A stretch of DNA of 12,063 nucleotides from contig CACYDY010000365.1 of assembly GCA_902773245.1 (NCBI GenBank), positions 1 to 12,063 on the forward strand, read 5' to 3'. Each line of letters begins with the position of its first letter. Position 1 is the stretch's first letter. The notes beneath the pieces are model-generated. The model was given only the letters and a program-made list of their open reading frames with translations, had not been told where the DNA came from and ran no database searches. Shown piece after piece: positions 1 to 7,197 of the stretch. The position numbers and the translations under genes were made by a program. The stretch is from an uncultured Ruminococcus sp. GTDB lineage: Bacteria; Bacillota; Clostridia; Oscillospirales; Acutalibacteraceae.

Positions 1-93
1 CTGCGGAATGTAAGACTGCGGTACATTTGACTGCGGAATATTATTCTGGGGATAATAGTTGTTTGGCTGATATTGATTCTGATACTGATTCTG
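1..93. repeat. Short in-frame tandem repeats in the tail of the partial CDS
   Basis: Four consecutive 15-bp units start at 1, 16, 31 and 46. The first three begin CTGCGG and the fourth CTGGGG. Two 12-bp units follow (CTGATATTGATT at 67, CTGATACTGATT at 79), then a partial third from 91. On the coding (minus) strand they give five-residue xx(I/V)PQ and four-residue NQYQ units. Unit lengths are multiples of three, so copy-number change would keep the frame. The array continues past the left edge. Confidence 0.75.
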
Positions 94-741
94 AACCGGC
101 ACAGTATTCTTCTTGGGGCGAAGGAATTTAATTACAAACAACACAAGAACCACCAGGAAAACAGTTATCATGCCAACACCTAAAAGGAACAAGAATTTGT
201 ACGTATTGTAAGATGTCGTGCAATCCAATGTGTAGTCCAATACATCACAATCGATCAGATCAACACCCAACTCTTTCATATCGCTGACCCATGAGTCATA
301 CTGTTCGACAACTCCGGAATCGGTTTTCACAAGCGCGCCGTCAACATAAACGCCTTTGAGAAGAACTTCTTCGTTGTCGGAATAGAAAGCGTCGCACAGC
401 TCGTCAATTTTGTCTGTAAGAGCCGAGTCGGCATTAGTTTTTATTACCATAAAAAGACCGTTTTCATCGTCAAATTCAACAAGATAATAGTATGCCTCGT
501 CGGTTTCGACCCCATTTTCCGATGAATACTGGGTAGCTATACAATCATATACTGTATAGATCGTACCCTGAACAGGCAAATGGTTTTTCAGCTGGCTTTC
601 CGACATCGTGTTGTAATCGGCTATACCGTTTGACATTTTTGTGAATACTACGCCTGCCGACATGACAACGAACCATATTCCAAGAATAATAAACATTGCT
701 ATAAAAGTCGTAAGAAGTCTTGTAATTGCCCTTTTAGCCAT
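1..741 (-). CDS. Two-TM surface-domain protein with Q/N/P-rich repeat tail (3' end outside window)
   Basis: I do not recognise a named family. The frame is open for 247 codons from an ATG at 741 to the window edge, so the C-terminus is missing. Visible order: short basic N-terminus (AKRAITR), TM helix at about residues 10-34, an acidic, soluble, probably extracytoplasmic domain at about 35-180, a second TM helix at about 183-205, a basic stop (LRPKK), then a low-complexity tail from about residue 213. The tail is rich in Gln, Asn, Pro and Tyr, with units such as NQYQ and xx(I/V)PQ. The basic flanks suggest that both termini are cytoplasmic. The start is supported by a GAGGGA ribosome binding site 6-7 nt upstream and by a promoter at 848-876. 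It is transcribed divergently from the 51-aa peptide gene. A membrane sensor or envelope protein is possible, but the function is unknown. Confidence 0.8.
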   Translation of the reverse strand, partial: MAKRAITRLLTTFIAMFIILGIWFVVMSAGVVFTKMSNGIADYNTMSESQLKNHLPVQGTIYTVYDCIATQYSSENGVETDEAYYYLVEFDDENGLFMVIKTNADSALTDKIDELCDAFYSDNEEVLLKGVYVDGALVKTDSGVVEQYDSWVSDMKELGVDLIDCDVLDYTLDCTTSYNTYKFLFLLGVGMITVFLVVLVLFVIKFLRPKKNTVPVQNQYQNQYQPNNYYPQNNIPQSNVPQSYIPQ

Positions 742-847
742 ATAATTCCCTCACATATTATATATTATCAAATAATCGTATCTGTTTCTGCTGCAAATTA
801 AAACACGGTATTAACAATTTATTAACAGATTACTATTCGACAATTTT

Positions 848-876
848 AGTATAACATAACGGACTATATTCGTCAA
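848..876 (-). promoter_or_regulatory. Sigma-A-type promoter for the surface-protein gene
   Basis: Read on the minus strand: -35 TTGACG (871-876), a 17-nt spacer, -10 TATACT (848-853). The expected start is near 841, giving a leader of about 100 nt before the ATG at 741. Spacing and hexamers are close to consensus. No transcript data are available. Confidence 0.65.
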
Positions 877-1022
877 GCATGAAAAAAGCCAAAATTCATA
901 TATTTCAAAGCCCTATTCTTTTACACCGAGGTATCAAGTATGATCTTCGGAATTTTTCTTACAATTCTGTTTTTATAATGATAACAAAATTTAAATATTT
1001 TTTGAAGGTTTTCACTAAGGTG

Positions 1023-1051
1023 TTGACTTTTTAATAAAAATTGGATATGAT
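1023..1051 (+). promoter_or_regulatory. Sigma-A-type promoter for the 51-aa peptide gene and PAP2
   Basis: TTGACT (1023-1028), exactly 17 nt, TATGAT (1046-1051). The start is expected near 1058, with the ribosome binding site at 1082. A perfect TATAAT at 1057-1062 lies too far (28 nt) from the TTGACT to pair with it. Confidence 0.7.
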
Positions 1052-1097
1052 AGTAGTATAATTATTTTTTATAATTTTTTTGGAGGTGTTTTGTTTT

Positions 1098-1253
1098 ATG
1101 AATAATAATAAGAGTGCTTTCGGACTTATTATCGGGGTAGTGACATTTGCGGCTGCTGTTGCCGCTGCGGTTACGGCTTTCTTCCTCATTAACGAAAAGA
1201 AAAAGAGAGATGAAGAAGAACTCGAGCGTTATCTCGATTGTTCGATTCAGTAA
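1098..1253 (+). CDS. 51-aa single-TM membrane peptide
   Basis: Small protein of 51 residues. It has a polar start (MNNNKS), one Gly/Ala/Val-rich membrane helix at about residues 7-31, and a highly charged cytoplasmic tail (NEKKKRDEEE) ending LERYLDCSIQ. A consensus GGAGGTG ribosome binding site (1082-1088) lies 9 nt before the ATG, a near-consensus promoter lies upstream, and a terminator hairpin follows the stop. Together these make it a real gene despite its size. It is first in a possible two-gene unit with the PAP2 phosphatase. I do not recognise a family and the function is unknown. The single cysteine near the C-terminus is the only obvious reactive residue. Confidence 0.75.
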   Translation: MNNNKSAFGLIIGVVTFAAAVAAAVTAFFLINEKKKRDEEELERYLDCSIQ

Positions 1254-1271
1254 TTTTTTTGACGTGCCAAG

Positions 1272-1315
1272 CAGCTTATCCCGATCACCAAGGTTCGGAT
1301 AAGCTGTATTTTATT
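1272..1315 (+). terminator. Hairpin between the 51-aa peptide gene and PAP2
   Basis: Perfect 10-bp stem CAGCTTATCC (1272-1281) with GGATAAGCTG (1297-1306), a 15-nt loop, then TATTTTATT. The T-tract is interrupted, so termination is probably partial. The PAP2 ribosome binding site (GGGAGG, 1316-1321) starts directly after it. No separate PAP2 promoter is visible, so PAP2 would depend on read-through. Confidence 0.65.
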
Positions 1316-1326
1316 GGGAGGTAACG

Positions 1327-1914
1327 ATGGATAATATTATTGAAAAAATTTATGAGATAGACCATTCAACACTGCTGTACATACAGGAAAACTGCAGATT
1401 TGATATTCTGACTCCGTTTATGAAATTCTCTTCTTATTTGGTAAATCTCGGTATCGTTTGGATCGCTGTGTGCATTCTTCTAATTCTGAACAAGAAAACA
1501 CGCATGATCGGCATAGCCGCTGTCACATCGCTTGCTGTGTGCATTTGTTTCAACAATGTGTTTATCAAGCATCTGATCGCAAGAGCAAGACCTTTCGACA
1601 GCTACAGCGATCTGATCCCTTTAATTGAAAAGCCTCACGACTATTCGTTCGCCTCCGGGCATACCACTGCTTCATTTGCGACTGTGGGCATTCTGGCTCG
1701 CTTTGCAAGCCGACCTCTTGCCGTATTGTTGATAATATTCTCGGCTTTGGTAGCTTTTTCGAGATTATATCTTGGCGTTCACTATCCAACCGACGTTCTT
1801 TGCGGAATGCTGATAGGAATACTGGGCAGCCTGATAGTTTACTATATCTTTGACAAAAAATACGATTTAAATAAGTATAAACTTAATAAACCCGAACCAA
1901 ATACCGACAAATAA
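1327..1914 (+). CDS. PAP2-family membrane phosphatase
   Basis: Integral membrane phosphatase of the PAP2 superfamily (lipid phosphate phosphatases such as PgpB- or BcrC-type enzymes). All three catalytic motifs are present in the 195 residues: K81-x6-R88-P89, S110-G-H112 and S145-R146-x5-H152-x3-D156. H112 and H152 are the expected catalytic histidines. Hydrophobic helices lie at about 36-54, 60-80, 112-126, 130-147 and 157-176, matching the usual multi-helix fold, and a charged Lys/Asn/Pro tail follows. In this family the active site faces outward and removes phosphate from lipid phosphates or from undecaprenyl diphosphate. Which substrate is used cannot be told from sequence. GGGAGG lies 5 nt before the ATG. 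The gene converges on a lipid kinase. Confidence 0.9.
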   Translation: MDNIIEKIYEIDHSTLLYIQENCRFDILTPFMKFSSYLVNLGIVWIAVCILLILNKKTRMIGIAAVTSLAVCICFNNVFIKHLIARARPFDSYSDLIPLIEKPHDYSFASGHTTASFATVGILARFASRPLAVLLIIFSALVAFSRLYLGVHYPTDVLCGMLIGILGSLIVYYIFDKKYDLNKYKLNKPEPNTDK

Positions 1915-1916
1915 TT

Positions 1917-1943
1917 AAGGAGCCAAAAAGGCTCCTTTGTTTT
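1917..1943 (+). terminator. Intrinsic terminator after PAP2
   Basis: Perfect 8-bp stem AAGGAGCC (1917-1924) with GGCTCCTT (1930-1937), a five-A loop, followed by TTGTTTTG. It starts 3 nt after the stop codon. On the minus strand the loop becomes T5 and the tail TTAATTATTT, so it may also stop the convergent lipid-kinase transcript. Confidence 0.8.
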
Positions 1944-2029
1944 GTACCCCTTGGGAACAAATTATGACGCAGGCGATAAAGTTACCTAACCCAATAAGTC
2001 GGTGTGCGAATTTCGTCTGACGTTGGCAG

Positions 2030-2929
2030 TTATTTGTTGTTTACGATTATTCTGTAAGCATTGTGAACAACTTCGATAGTAACATCGGTGTGTTCGCCGC
2101 CGTCCTCGCCGTCGGTTGTCCATTTTATCGGTTCGTTTGAGATAAAACGAACTTTTCTTGTAGTGAATTTGACAAGGCTCGGACAATCAAAGTTCTGAGT
2201 TACAAGCGCTGTCAGAATGTTCTGAAGCTCCGCAGGATTTGAGGGATTTTTTATCAGCGCACATTCAAAAAGTCCGTCGTTCAAAAGAGGTTCGTATTCG
2301 GAATGATTTTTCATACCGCCGATCGACGTTGTGTTTGAAACGAGTCCTACAATAAAATCGTCTTCGATCTGATAATCTTCGCTTTCAACCTTTAAATGAT
2401 AGTAAGAATATGTGCTGAGTCTTTTCAAAGCTTCTATTATATACGCCGCATGACCCAGCTGATTTTTTATTTTTTGAGGGGTTTCATAGGAAACATCGGT
2501 GAACGCTCCGAATGCGGATATATACAAATACGGTTTGCCGTTGATGGTTCCGCAGTCGCAGTTTATGGGATTACCGTCCACTGCGCACTGAGCGGCTTTT
2601 GCTATGTCAAACGGAATGCCCAGGCTGTAGCCGAAATCATTGGTTGAACCGCTCGGAATATATCCCAGTGTGACACGTTTTTCTTCCGGAAGCTCCATCA
2701 AGCCCTGAACGGCTTCGCTCAATGTTCCGTCACCGCCGCATATTACTATTGTGTCGAACTCTTCACATCTTTCGATAATAACGTCATGCGCATCATACGC
2801 TTTTTGAGTAGGATAAACGTTTACATCGTATCCCCCTTTTACAAATATATCAACAATATTCCAAAGCTCCGGTTTGATCTGCGATTTACCCGAAGTAGGA
2901 TTAAAAATCAACAAAAGTTTTTTACGCAT
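2030..2929 (-). CDS. Diacylglycerol kinase-family lipid kinase (DagK/YegS type)
   Basis: Soluble or membrane-associated lipid kinase that phosphorylates diacylglycerol or a related lipid with ATP. Motifs in the 299 residues: N10-PTSGK at the first strand, the nucleotide-binding G65-GDGT loop, PSGSTNDF at 92-99 (family GTxNDF), LNDGLFE at 216-222 and WTTDGE ending at 275, which carries the late catalytic-base DGE. Length is typical for the DAGK catalytic fold plus C-terminal beta-sandwich. AGGGTG lies upstream of the ATG at 2929, and a promoter lies at 2960-2988. It is convergent with PAP2, whose reaction may oppose it. A role in sphingoid or undecaprenol phosphorylation cannot be excluded. 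Confidence 0.9.
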   Translation of the reverse strand: MRKKLLLIFNPTSGKSQIKPELWNIVDIFVKGGYDVNVYPTQKAYDAHDVIIERCEEFDTIVICGGDGTLSEAVQGLMELPEEKRVTLGYIPSGSTNDFGYSLGIPFDIAKAAQCAVDGNPINCDCGTINGKPYLYISAFGAFTDVSYETPQKIKNQLGHAAYIIEALKRLSTYSYYHLKVESEDYQIEDDFIVGLVSNTTSIGGMKNHSEYEPLLNDGLFECALIKNPSNPAELQNILTALVTQNFDCPSLVKFTTRKVRFISNEPIKWTTDGEDGGEHTDVTIEVVHNAYRIIVNNK

Positions 2930-2959
2930 TATATCACCCTTTTACTAATTTGTTTAATA

Positions 2960-2988
2960 ATTATATTCTGAATTTTTGTCTTTTTCAA
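2960..2988 (-). promoter_or_regulatory. Sigma-A-type promoter for the lipid kinase
   Basis: On the minus strand: TTGAAA (2983-2988), a 17-nt spacer, TATAAT (2960-2965). The start is expected near 2953, about 24 nt before the ATG. It lies just past the hairpin that ends the aromatic operon, so the kinase is a separate unit. Confidence 0.75.
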
Positions 2989-3002
2989 TAGATTATTTTT
3001 TA

Positions 3003-3047
3003 ATAAAATATGAACAGCATCTTTCCGACATATCGCCGGGAAGATGC
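3003..3047 (-). terminator. Terminator-like hairpin closing the aromatic operon
   Basis: Read on the minus strand, a 10-bp stem with one G-T pair: GCATCTTCCC (3038-3047) with GGAAAGATGC (3017-3026), an 11-nt loop, then TGTTCATATTTTATT. It begins 13 nt after the ANTAR gene stop. The T-tract is broken, so strength is uncertain. Confidence 0.6.
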
Positions 3048-3060
3048 TTCGCGCTTAAAA

Positions 3061-3642
3061 CTATAATTCATGAGAAACATATGTTTTCAATATCTGACGT
3101 GCTACCTCAATTTTGGATACTCTCATATCCATAGCCTGCTTTTCGATGTATTTGTGCGCTCTTTCCTCGCTCAGCGCAAGATACTGCATTAACAAAAATT
3201 TTGCTCGGTTTATTATTTTTGTTTCTTCCAGGCTTGATTTGAGCCTCTCGTTCTCCTCGGACAAACCTGCGTAACGCTTTTGAGAAGCTCTGACCACTCC
3301 CAAAGACTGACGAAAGAGCATTTTGTTGATAGGTTTCGGAACTACTATCACTCCGTAATCTATAACCTTTTTTCCGACAAAGCCCGCTTTATCGGTTTGA
3401 ACCAGCAAAACCACTCCGCAAACCGTGTTTTTGCTTATGCTTATGGCTGTGTCTATGCCGCTCGAATCTTCTATAGGTGAATTTATCACCACGATATCAT
3501 ATATAGTATCGTCTGCATATTCAGCCGCACTTTTTGAATCGCTGACTACCATCGAAACATCATAGGAGTTTTCTTCGAGAAGTCCTTTCAGAACGTTTAC
3601 CGATGAATTTATTTTGGACACAAGCAACGCTTTATTATTCAT
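3061..3642 (-). CDS. ANTAR RNA-binding regulator with degenerate receiver
   Basis: Predicted transcription antitermination regulator of 193 residues in three parts. An N-terminal CheY-like fold at about 1-118 is followed by a coiled linker at about 124-140 (LSEENERLKSSLEETK). A C-terminal ANTAR domain at about 136-188 has the hallmarks RAKFLLM, LSEERAHKYIEKQAMD and VARQIL. ANTAR domains bind paired RNA hairpins and prevent terminator formation. The receiver has lost its chemistry: the phospho-acceptor Asp is Asn54 (VVINSP) and the usual N-terminal acidic pair is S9-K10, while K103-P104 is kept. Phosphorylation is therefore unlikely, and a ligand or partner protein probably controls it, as for AmiR-type pseudo-receivers (analogy only). 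GGTGAT lies before the ATG. It is 44 nt downstream of pheA and is the last gene of the aromatic cluster. Its RNA targets are unknown. Confidence 0.85.
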   Translation of the reverse strand: MNNKALLVSKINSSVNVLKGLLEENSYDVSMVVSDSKSAAEYADDTIYDIVVINSPIEDSSGIDTAISISKNTVCGVVLLVQTDKAGFVGKKVIDYGVIVVPKPINKMLFRQSLGVVRASQKRYAGLSEENERLKSSLEETKIINRAKFLLMQYLALSEERAHKYIEKQAMDMRVSKIEVARQILKTYVSHEL

Positions 3643-3686
3643 AAAAAATCACCGTCACAATTTCCGCTGCCGCTGCGCAGAGATTA

Positions 3687-4808
3687 TTAATAATTACCCA
3701 AAAACGAAAACTCGGGAAGCTCATCGGATAGTGAACATAGCATTCTGCAATTGTTTTCGTTGCGTACATTTCCGATAAAATCAAGATAGAACAGATACTC
3801 AAACGATGCGTTCGGAATCGGTCTTGACTCGATTTTTGTCAGGTCAAAGCCGTGGGTCGCAAAACGGCAAAGCACGTTGTAAAGCGAGCCCGGTCGGTTC
3901 GAAAGAGCAAAGCAGAGCGATATTTTATCCGCTGTGTCGGTGATGATAGCTTTCTTTGAGATAACTATAAACCTGGTGCAGTTGTTGTCGTTATTCTGAA
4001 TGTTTTTGTCAAGCACCTTCAGTCCGCATTCGTCTGCCGCCGCTTTTGTGCAGATAGCCGCCCAGTTTATTCTTTTTTCTTCGGCAACCGTTTTCGCCGC
4101 CGCCGACGTACTCGGACATTTTTTCTTTGTGTATCCGTTTTCGCTGATAAAAAGCGAACACTGCGACAATCCCTGTTCGTGGGACAAGACCATCTCTATG
4201 TTTGAAATATCTGTTTGGGGGATCCCGCAAAGGCAATGCTCGATCGGCAGGTCTATTTCTCCGACGATAAAATATCTGTATTTCAGGATCAGATCATAAA
4301 CTCTCGATACCGAGCCTGCCGAGCTGTTCTCAACGGGAAGCACTCCAAAACCGCATTCGTCACTCTCGACTGCTTCAAAAACCTTGTCGAAATTTTTCTC
4401 AAGCTTTATGCTTGCATTCGGGAAAAATCCCAATGCCGCCAAATGCGAATTTGAACAGGCTCCGCCAAGACAAGCCACGTTCCACTTGTCTGATTGTTTG
4501 TCAAGAACGTTTTCGGCATTTTGGATAGTTTTTTTCAAGTCACTGTCACCGTTGATAATTTTATACTGCAGATCTCTTGAAAGCTCCATTATGCTCGAAT
4601 AAAGCAGACGGGCATATTTTCCGTATTCTCCGCCAAGCTCCTCGACCTTGTTCATAATTTCTTCTTCTCTTTTTGGATTGAGAACGGGAGTTCCCGATTC
4701 AATTTTGCTTTCGGCAACCTTGACTGAACAGTCCATTCTTCTTTTGAACAGCTCAACGATTTGTTCGTCTATACTGTCAATTTCTACTCTTATATTTTTT
4801 AAATCCAT
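3687..4808 (-). CDS. pheA: Bifunctional chorismate mutase-prephenate dehydratase (P-protein) with ACT domain
   Basis: Converts chorismate to prephenate and then to phenylpyruvate for phenylalanine synthesis in the cytoplasm. The 373 residues hold an AroQ-type chorismate mutase (about 1-85), a prephenate dehydratase (about 109-287) and a C-terminal ACT domain (about 292-370). Mutase residues by comparison with the E. coli enzyme are R7, R24, K35, R47 and E48; N44 stands where E. coli has Asp48. The dehydratase has VENSSAGSV at 159-167 and the catalytic NNCTRF ending at F280. The ACT domain carries NRPGSL (304-309) and ESRP (327-330), the phenylalanine-binding motif, so feedback inhibition by Phe is expected. 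It starts 17 nt after the aroC stop and lies upstream of the ANTAR gene. Confidence 0.93.
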   Translation of the reverse strand: MDLKNIRVEIDSIDEQIVELFKRRMDCSVKVAESKIESGTPVLNPKREEEIMNKVEELGGEYGKYARLLYSSIMELSRDLQYKIINGDSDLKKTIQNAENVLDKQSDKWNVACLGGACSNSHLAALGFFPNASIKLEKNFDKVFEAVESDECGFGVLPVENSSAGSVSRVYDLILKYRYFIVGEIDLPIEHCLCGIPQTDISNIEMVLSHEQGLSQCSLFISENGYTKKKCPSTSAAAKTVAEEKRINWAAICTKAAADECGLKVLDKNIQNNDNNCTRFIVISKKAIITDTADKISLCFALSNRPGSLYNVLCRFATHGFDLTKIESRPIPNASFEYLFYLDFIGNVRNENNCRMLCSLSDELPEFSFLGNY

Positions 4809-4825
4809 TATTTAAACCTCACACA

Positions 4826-5899
4826 TCAAAGCATATTAATAACCGCTATCGCCGCCGCCGCTTCAATTACAGACACCGCGCGAGTTACTATGCAGGGGTC
4901 GTGTCTGCCCTTAACGGACAGCTTTGCTCCATGCTTTTCCTGCAAATCTATTGTATTTTGTTCAACCGATATCGACGGCGTAGGTTTGACTGCCGCTCTG
5001 AACAGTATCGGCATACCGCTCGTTATGCCGCCCAAAGCGCCGCCGTGGTTATTTGTTCTTGTTCTGACGTTTCCGTTTTCGTCATAATAAAACTCGTCAT
5101 TGTTCTCGGAGCCTTTTGAGTGAGAACCCGAAAATCCCGAACCGAACTCTATTCCCTTGACTGCGGGAACTCCGAATACTGCCGACGAAATAACGTTTTC
5201 AACACCACCGAACATCGGCTCTCCCACTCCCGACGGCATACCCTGTACTATGCACTCGACTATTCCGCCTATGCTGTCGCCTTTTTTACGAACTGCGTCA
5301 ACCTCTGCTCTCAGCGCTTCTTCTTTTGAGGGGTCAACCAGCGCAAATTTTTCTCCGTTGAGTCTTTCTATCAGCTGTGAAGATATCCCTGTCGGTTCAA
5401 ACGGTTCGTCATAGGTGTTTCCTATCGAATATATATGAGCCGCTATTTCAATTCCTCGTCTTTTGAGAATTTGTCTTATCACCGCTCCGGCAAAAACCAT
5501 GTTTGCCGTGAGTCTGCCGGAAAAGTGACCGCCGCCTCGGACGTCGTTGAATCCGCCGTATCTTAAATAAGCGGTGTAGTCGGAATGTCCCGGACGGGGA
5601 GCATTCATTATATTTCCGTAATCTCCCGAACGAGTGTTGGTGTTATAAATAACTGCCGCAAGCGGCGCGCCTGTTGTCACCGAATCAAGCAAACCCGACA
5701 GTATCTCGGGTTTGTCTGCTTCTTTTCTCGGTGTTGCGGTTTTGTCGTTTCCCGGCGCTCTTCTCGCCATTTGGCGATAGACCTCTTCCATGTCTATTCT
5801 TTCGCCGCTCGGCAAGCCGTCAATAACTACTCCTATTGCAGTTCCGTGGCTTTCTCCGAAAACGGATATTTTTACTTTGTTTCCAAAAACAGAACCCAT
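4826..5899 (-). CDS. aroC: Chorismate synthase
   Basis: Last step of the shikimate pathway: EPSP to chorismate, needing reduced FMN. The chosen ATG at 5899 gives 357 residues, starting MGSVFGNKVKISVFGESHG as expected for the family, with a GAGGTG ribosome binding site 9 nt upstream. A longer frame from a TTG at 5920 adds seven residues that do not resemble the family and would overlap the end of aroA. Motifs: GESHG 15-19, RPGH 102-105, DVRGGGHFSGR 119-129 and the C-terminal GRHDPC signature. The family is a homotetramer with FMN bound at these conserved loops. It lies 17 nt after aroA and 17 nt before pheA, so it is tightly packed in the operon. Confidence 0.93.
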   Translation of the reverse strand: MGSVFGNKVKISVFGESHGTAIGVVIDGLPSGERIDMEEVYRQMARRAPGNDKTATPRKEADKPEILSGLLDSVTTGAPLAAVIYNTNTRSGDYGNIMNAPRPGHSDYTAYLRYGGFNDVRGGGHFSGRLTANMVFAGAVIRQILKRRGIEIAAHIYSIGNTYDEPFEPTGISSQLIERLNGEKFALVDPSKEEALRAEVDAVRKKGDSIGGIVECIVQGMPSGVGEPMFGGVENVISSAVFGVPAVKGIEFGSGFSGSHSKGSENNDEFYYDENGNVRTRTNNHGGALGGITSGMPILFRAAVKPTPSISVEQNTIDLQEKHGAKLSVKGRHDPCIVTRAVSVIEAAAAIAVINML

Positions 5900-5916
5900 T
5901 TTGTTACACACCTCTG

Positions 5917-7173
5917 TCAATCGCTCAATCCGCCGATCGAGTTGTAATCTTCAAAAAATTCGTTATATGATTTTGTAATACTTTCTCTGTCCGAAATTAC
6001 GATCCCGCTTTTGCTTTTGAGCGCAGCGACAGCCATTGACATGACTATTCGGTGATCGTTGAAGCCGCGGGCTTTGCCTCCGTCTATGCTCGGTTTTCCG
6101 CTGATCAGCAGTCCGTCGTCCGTTTCGGTCACGTCCGCTCCGCAGCTGTTAAGGCATTCCCGAATTGCCGCAAGACGATCGCTTTCCTTTAAGCGAACTC
6201 TCTGAGCATTATAAATTCTCGAAGTACCGTTTGCAAAGGCTGCGCAGACAGTGAGAACGGGAACAAGATCGGGAATCTGAGAAGCGTCTATTTCTATTGC
6301 ACGAAGCTCTTTGGCACGACATTTTACGCTGTAATCGGTTTGTTCGACCTCGGCGCCGAATTTTTCAAGCAGCGAAACTATTTCCTTGTCGCCCTGACAG
6401 GAGTCTTTTTTCACTCCCTCGACCTCAACCTCGCCGCCTAACGCACCTGCGGCGAGGAAGAATGCCGCCTGCGACCAATCCCCCTCGGTTACGTAGTCGG
6501 TTGGGATATATTTTTGATTTCCTTTTACAATGTAGTCGCCGTCTTTAATTTCTATTATCACTCCAAACTGTTTTTGAACCGAAACAGTCATGTCTATGTA
6601 ACCCTTTGACTGCAAAGGCGAAGTGAGATGTATCACGCTGTCACCGTCCAGCAGCGGCAGCGCAAAAAGCAGACCCGTAATAAACTGAGAGCTTACGTCA
6701 CCGGGAACATCATACACTCCGGGACGGAGCTTTCCCTTTATTTCAAACGGAAGTCCGCCGCAGGTTATGCATTCGACACCGTGAAGCGGAAGCAAATCTG
6801 TATAGACGTTCATGGGGCGGCTTGGGAGTCTGCCCTTTCCGTCGAACACTCCGTTAACACCGCCGGCTGCGGCAACGGGTATAAAAAATCTAACTGTCGA
6901 ACCCGACTCCCGGCACGGCAGAAAAGCTTTATCGACCTCAAAAAGCTTTGTTGAATCGATCGTAACCTTGTTCCCGCACACGGAAACCTCCGCTCCGAGC
7001 GCTTTTATGCAATCTATCGTTGCAAGAATATCCTCCGAAAATGCGACGGGAGAAACAGTGCTTACGGCTTTGGACAATGCGGCGCAGATTATGGCTCTGT
7101 GAACGTCGCTTTTTGAGGGGGGAACCGTAATTCTTCCGCACAGCCGAGAGGGTTTTACCATAACATCAGACAT
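5917..7173 (-). CDS. aroA: 3-phosphoshikimate 1-carboxyvinyltransferase (EPSP synthase)
   Basis: Joins PEP to shikimate-3-phosphate to make EPSP, the target of glyphosate. The 418-residue length is normal for the two-domain inside-out alpha/beta barrel. Visible active-site elements: PPSKSDVHR at 18-26 (K21, S22, R26), the PEP/glyphosate loop RESGSTVRF at 88-96, SSQF at 161-164, the catalytic Asp302 in PDLVPVL, RLKESDRL at 327-334 and DHR at 373-375. The loop differs from the E. coli GNAGTAMRP: the glycine equivalent to Gly96 is kept, but Asn94 is replaced by Glu and Pro101 by Phe. AAAGGA lies about 10 nt before the ATG, 24 nt after tyrA. Confidence 0.93.
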   Translation of the reverse strand: MSDVMVKPSRLCGRITVPPSKSDVHRAIICAALSKAVSTVSPVAFSEDILATIDCIKALGAEVSVCGNKVTIDSTKLFEVDKAFLPCRESGSTVRFFIPVAAAGGVNGVFDGKGRLPSRPMNVYTDLLPLHGVECITCGGLPFEIKGKLRPGVYDVPGDVSSQFITGLLFALPLLDGDSVIHLTSPLQSKGYIDMTVSVQKQFGVIIEIKDGDYIVKGNQKYIPTDYVTEGDWSQAAFFLAAGALGGEVEVEGVKKDSCQGDKEIVSLLEKFGAEVEQTDYSVKCRAKELRAIEIDASQIPDLVPVLTVCAAFANGTSRIYNAQRVRLKESDRLAAIRECLNSCGADVTETDDGLLISGKPSIDGGKARGFNDHRIVMSMAVAALKSKSGIVISDRESITKSYNEFFEDYNSIGGLSD

Positions 7174-7197
7174 ATTTATCTTATCCTTTATTAAAAT

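Larger units (their letters stand above)
742..1097. other. Divergent intergenic region, 356 nt
   Basis: AT-rich spacer between the divergent surface-protein gene and the 51-aa peptide gene. It carries one good promoter for each direction (848-876 minus, 1023-1051 plus). Between the promoters, about 877-1020, I see no convincing gene. A 52-codon frame from an ATG at 879 has no ribosome binding site. A weak CCGAGG/CTTCGG hairpin followed by T-rich sequence lies at about 929-960, but no known transcript end sits there. Confidence 0.6.

Noticed and set aside
879..1034. 52-codon plus-strand frame beginning MKKAKIHIF
   Set aside because: It has no ribosome binding site, runs through the promoter of the next gene, and has no recognisable features.
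4826..5920. Chorismate synthase starting at TTG 5920
   Set aside because: The ATG at 5899 has a GAGGTG site at proper distance and gives the family-typical MGSVFGNKVKIS start.
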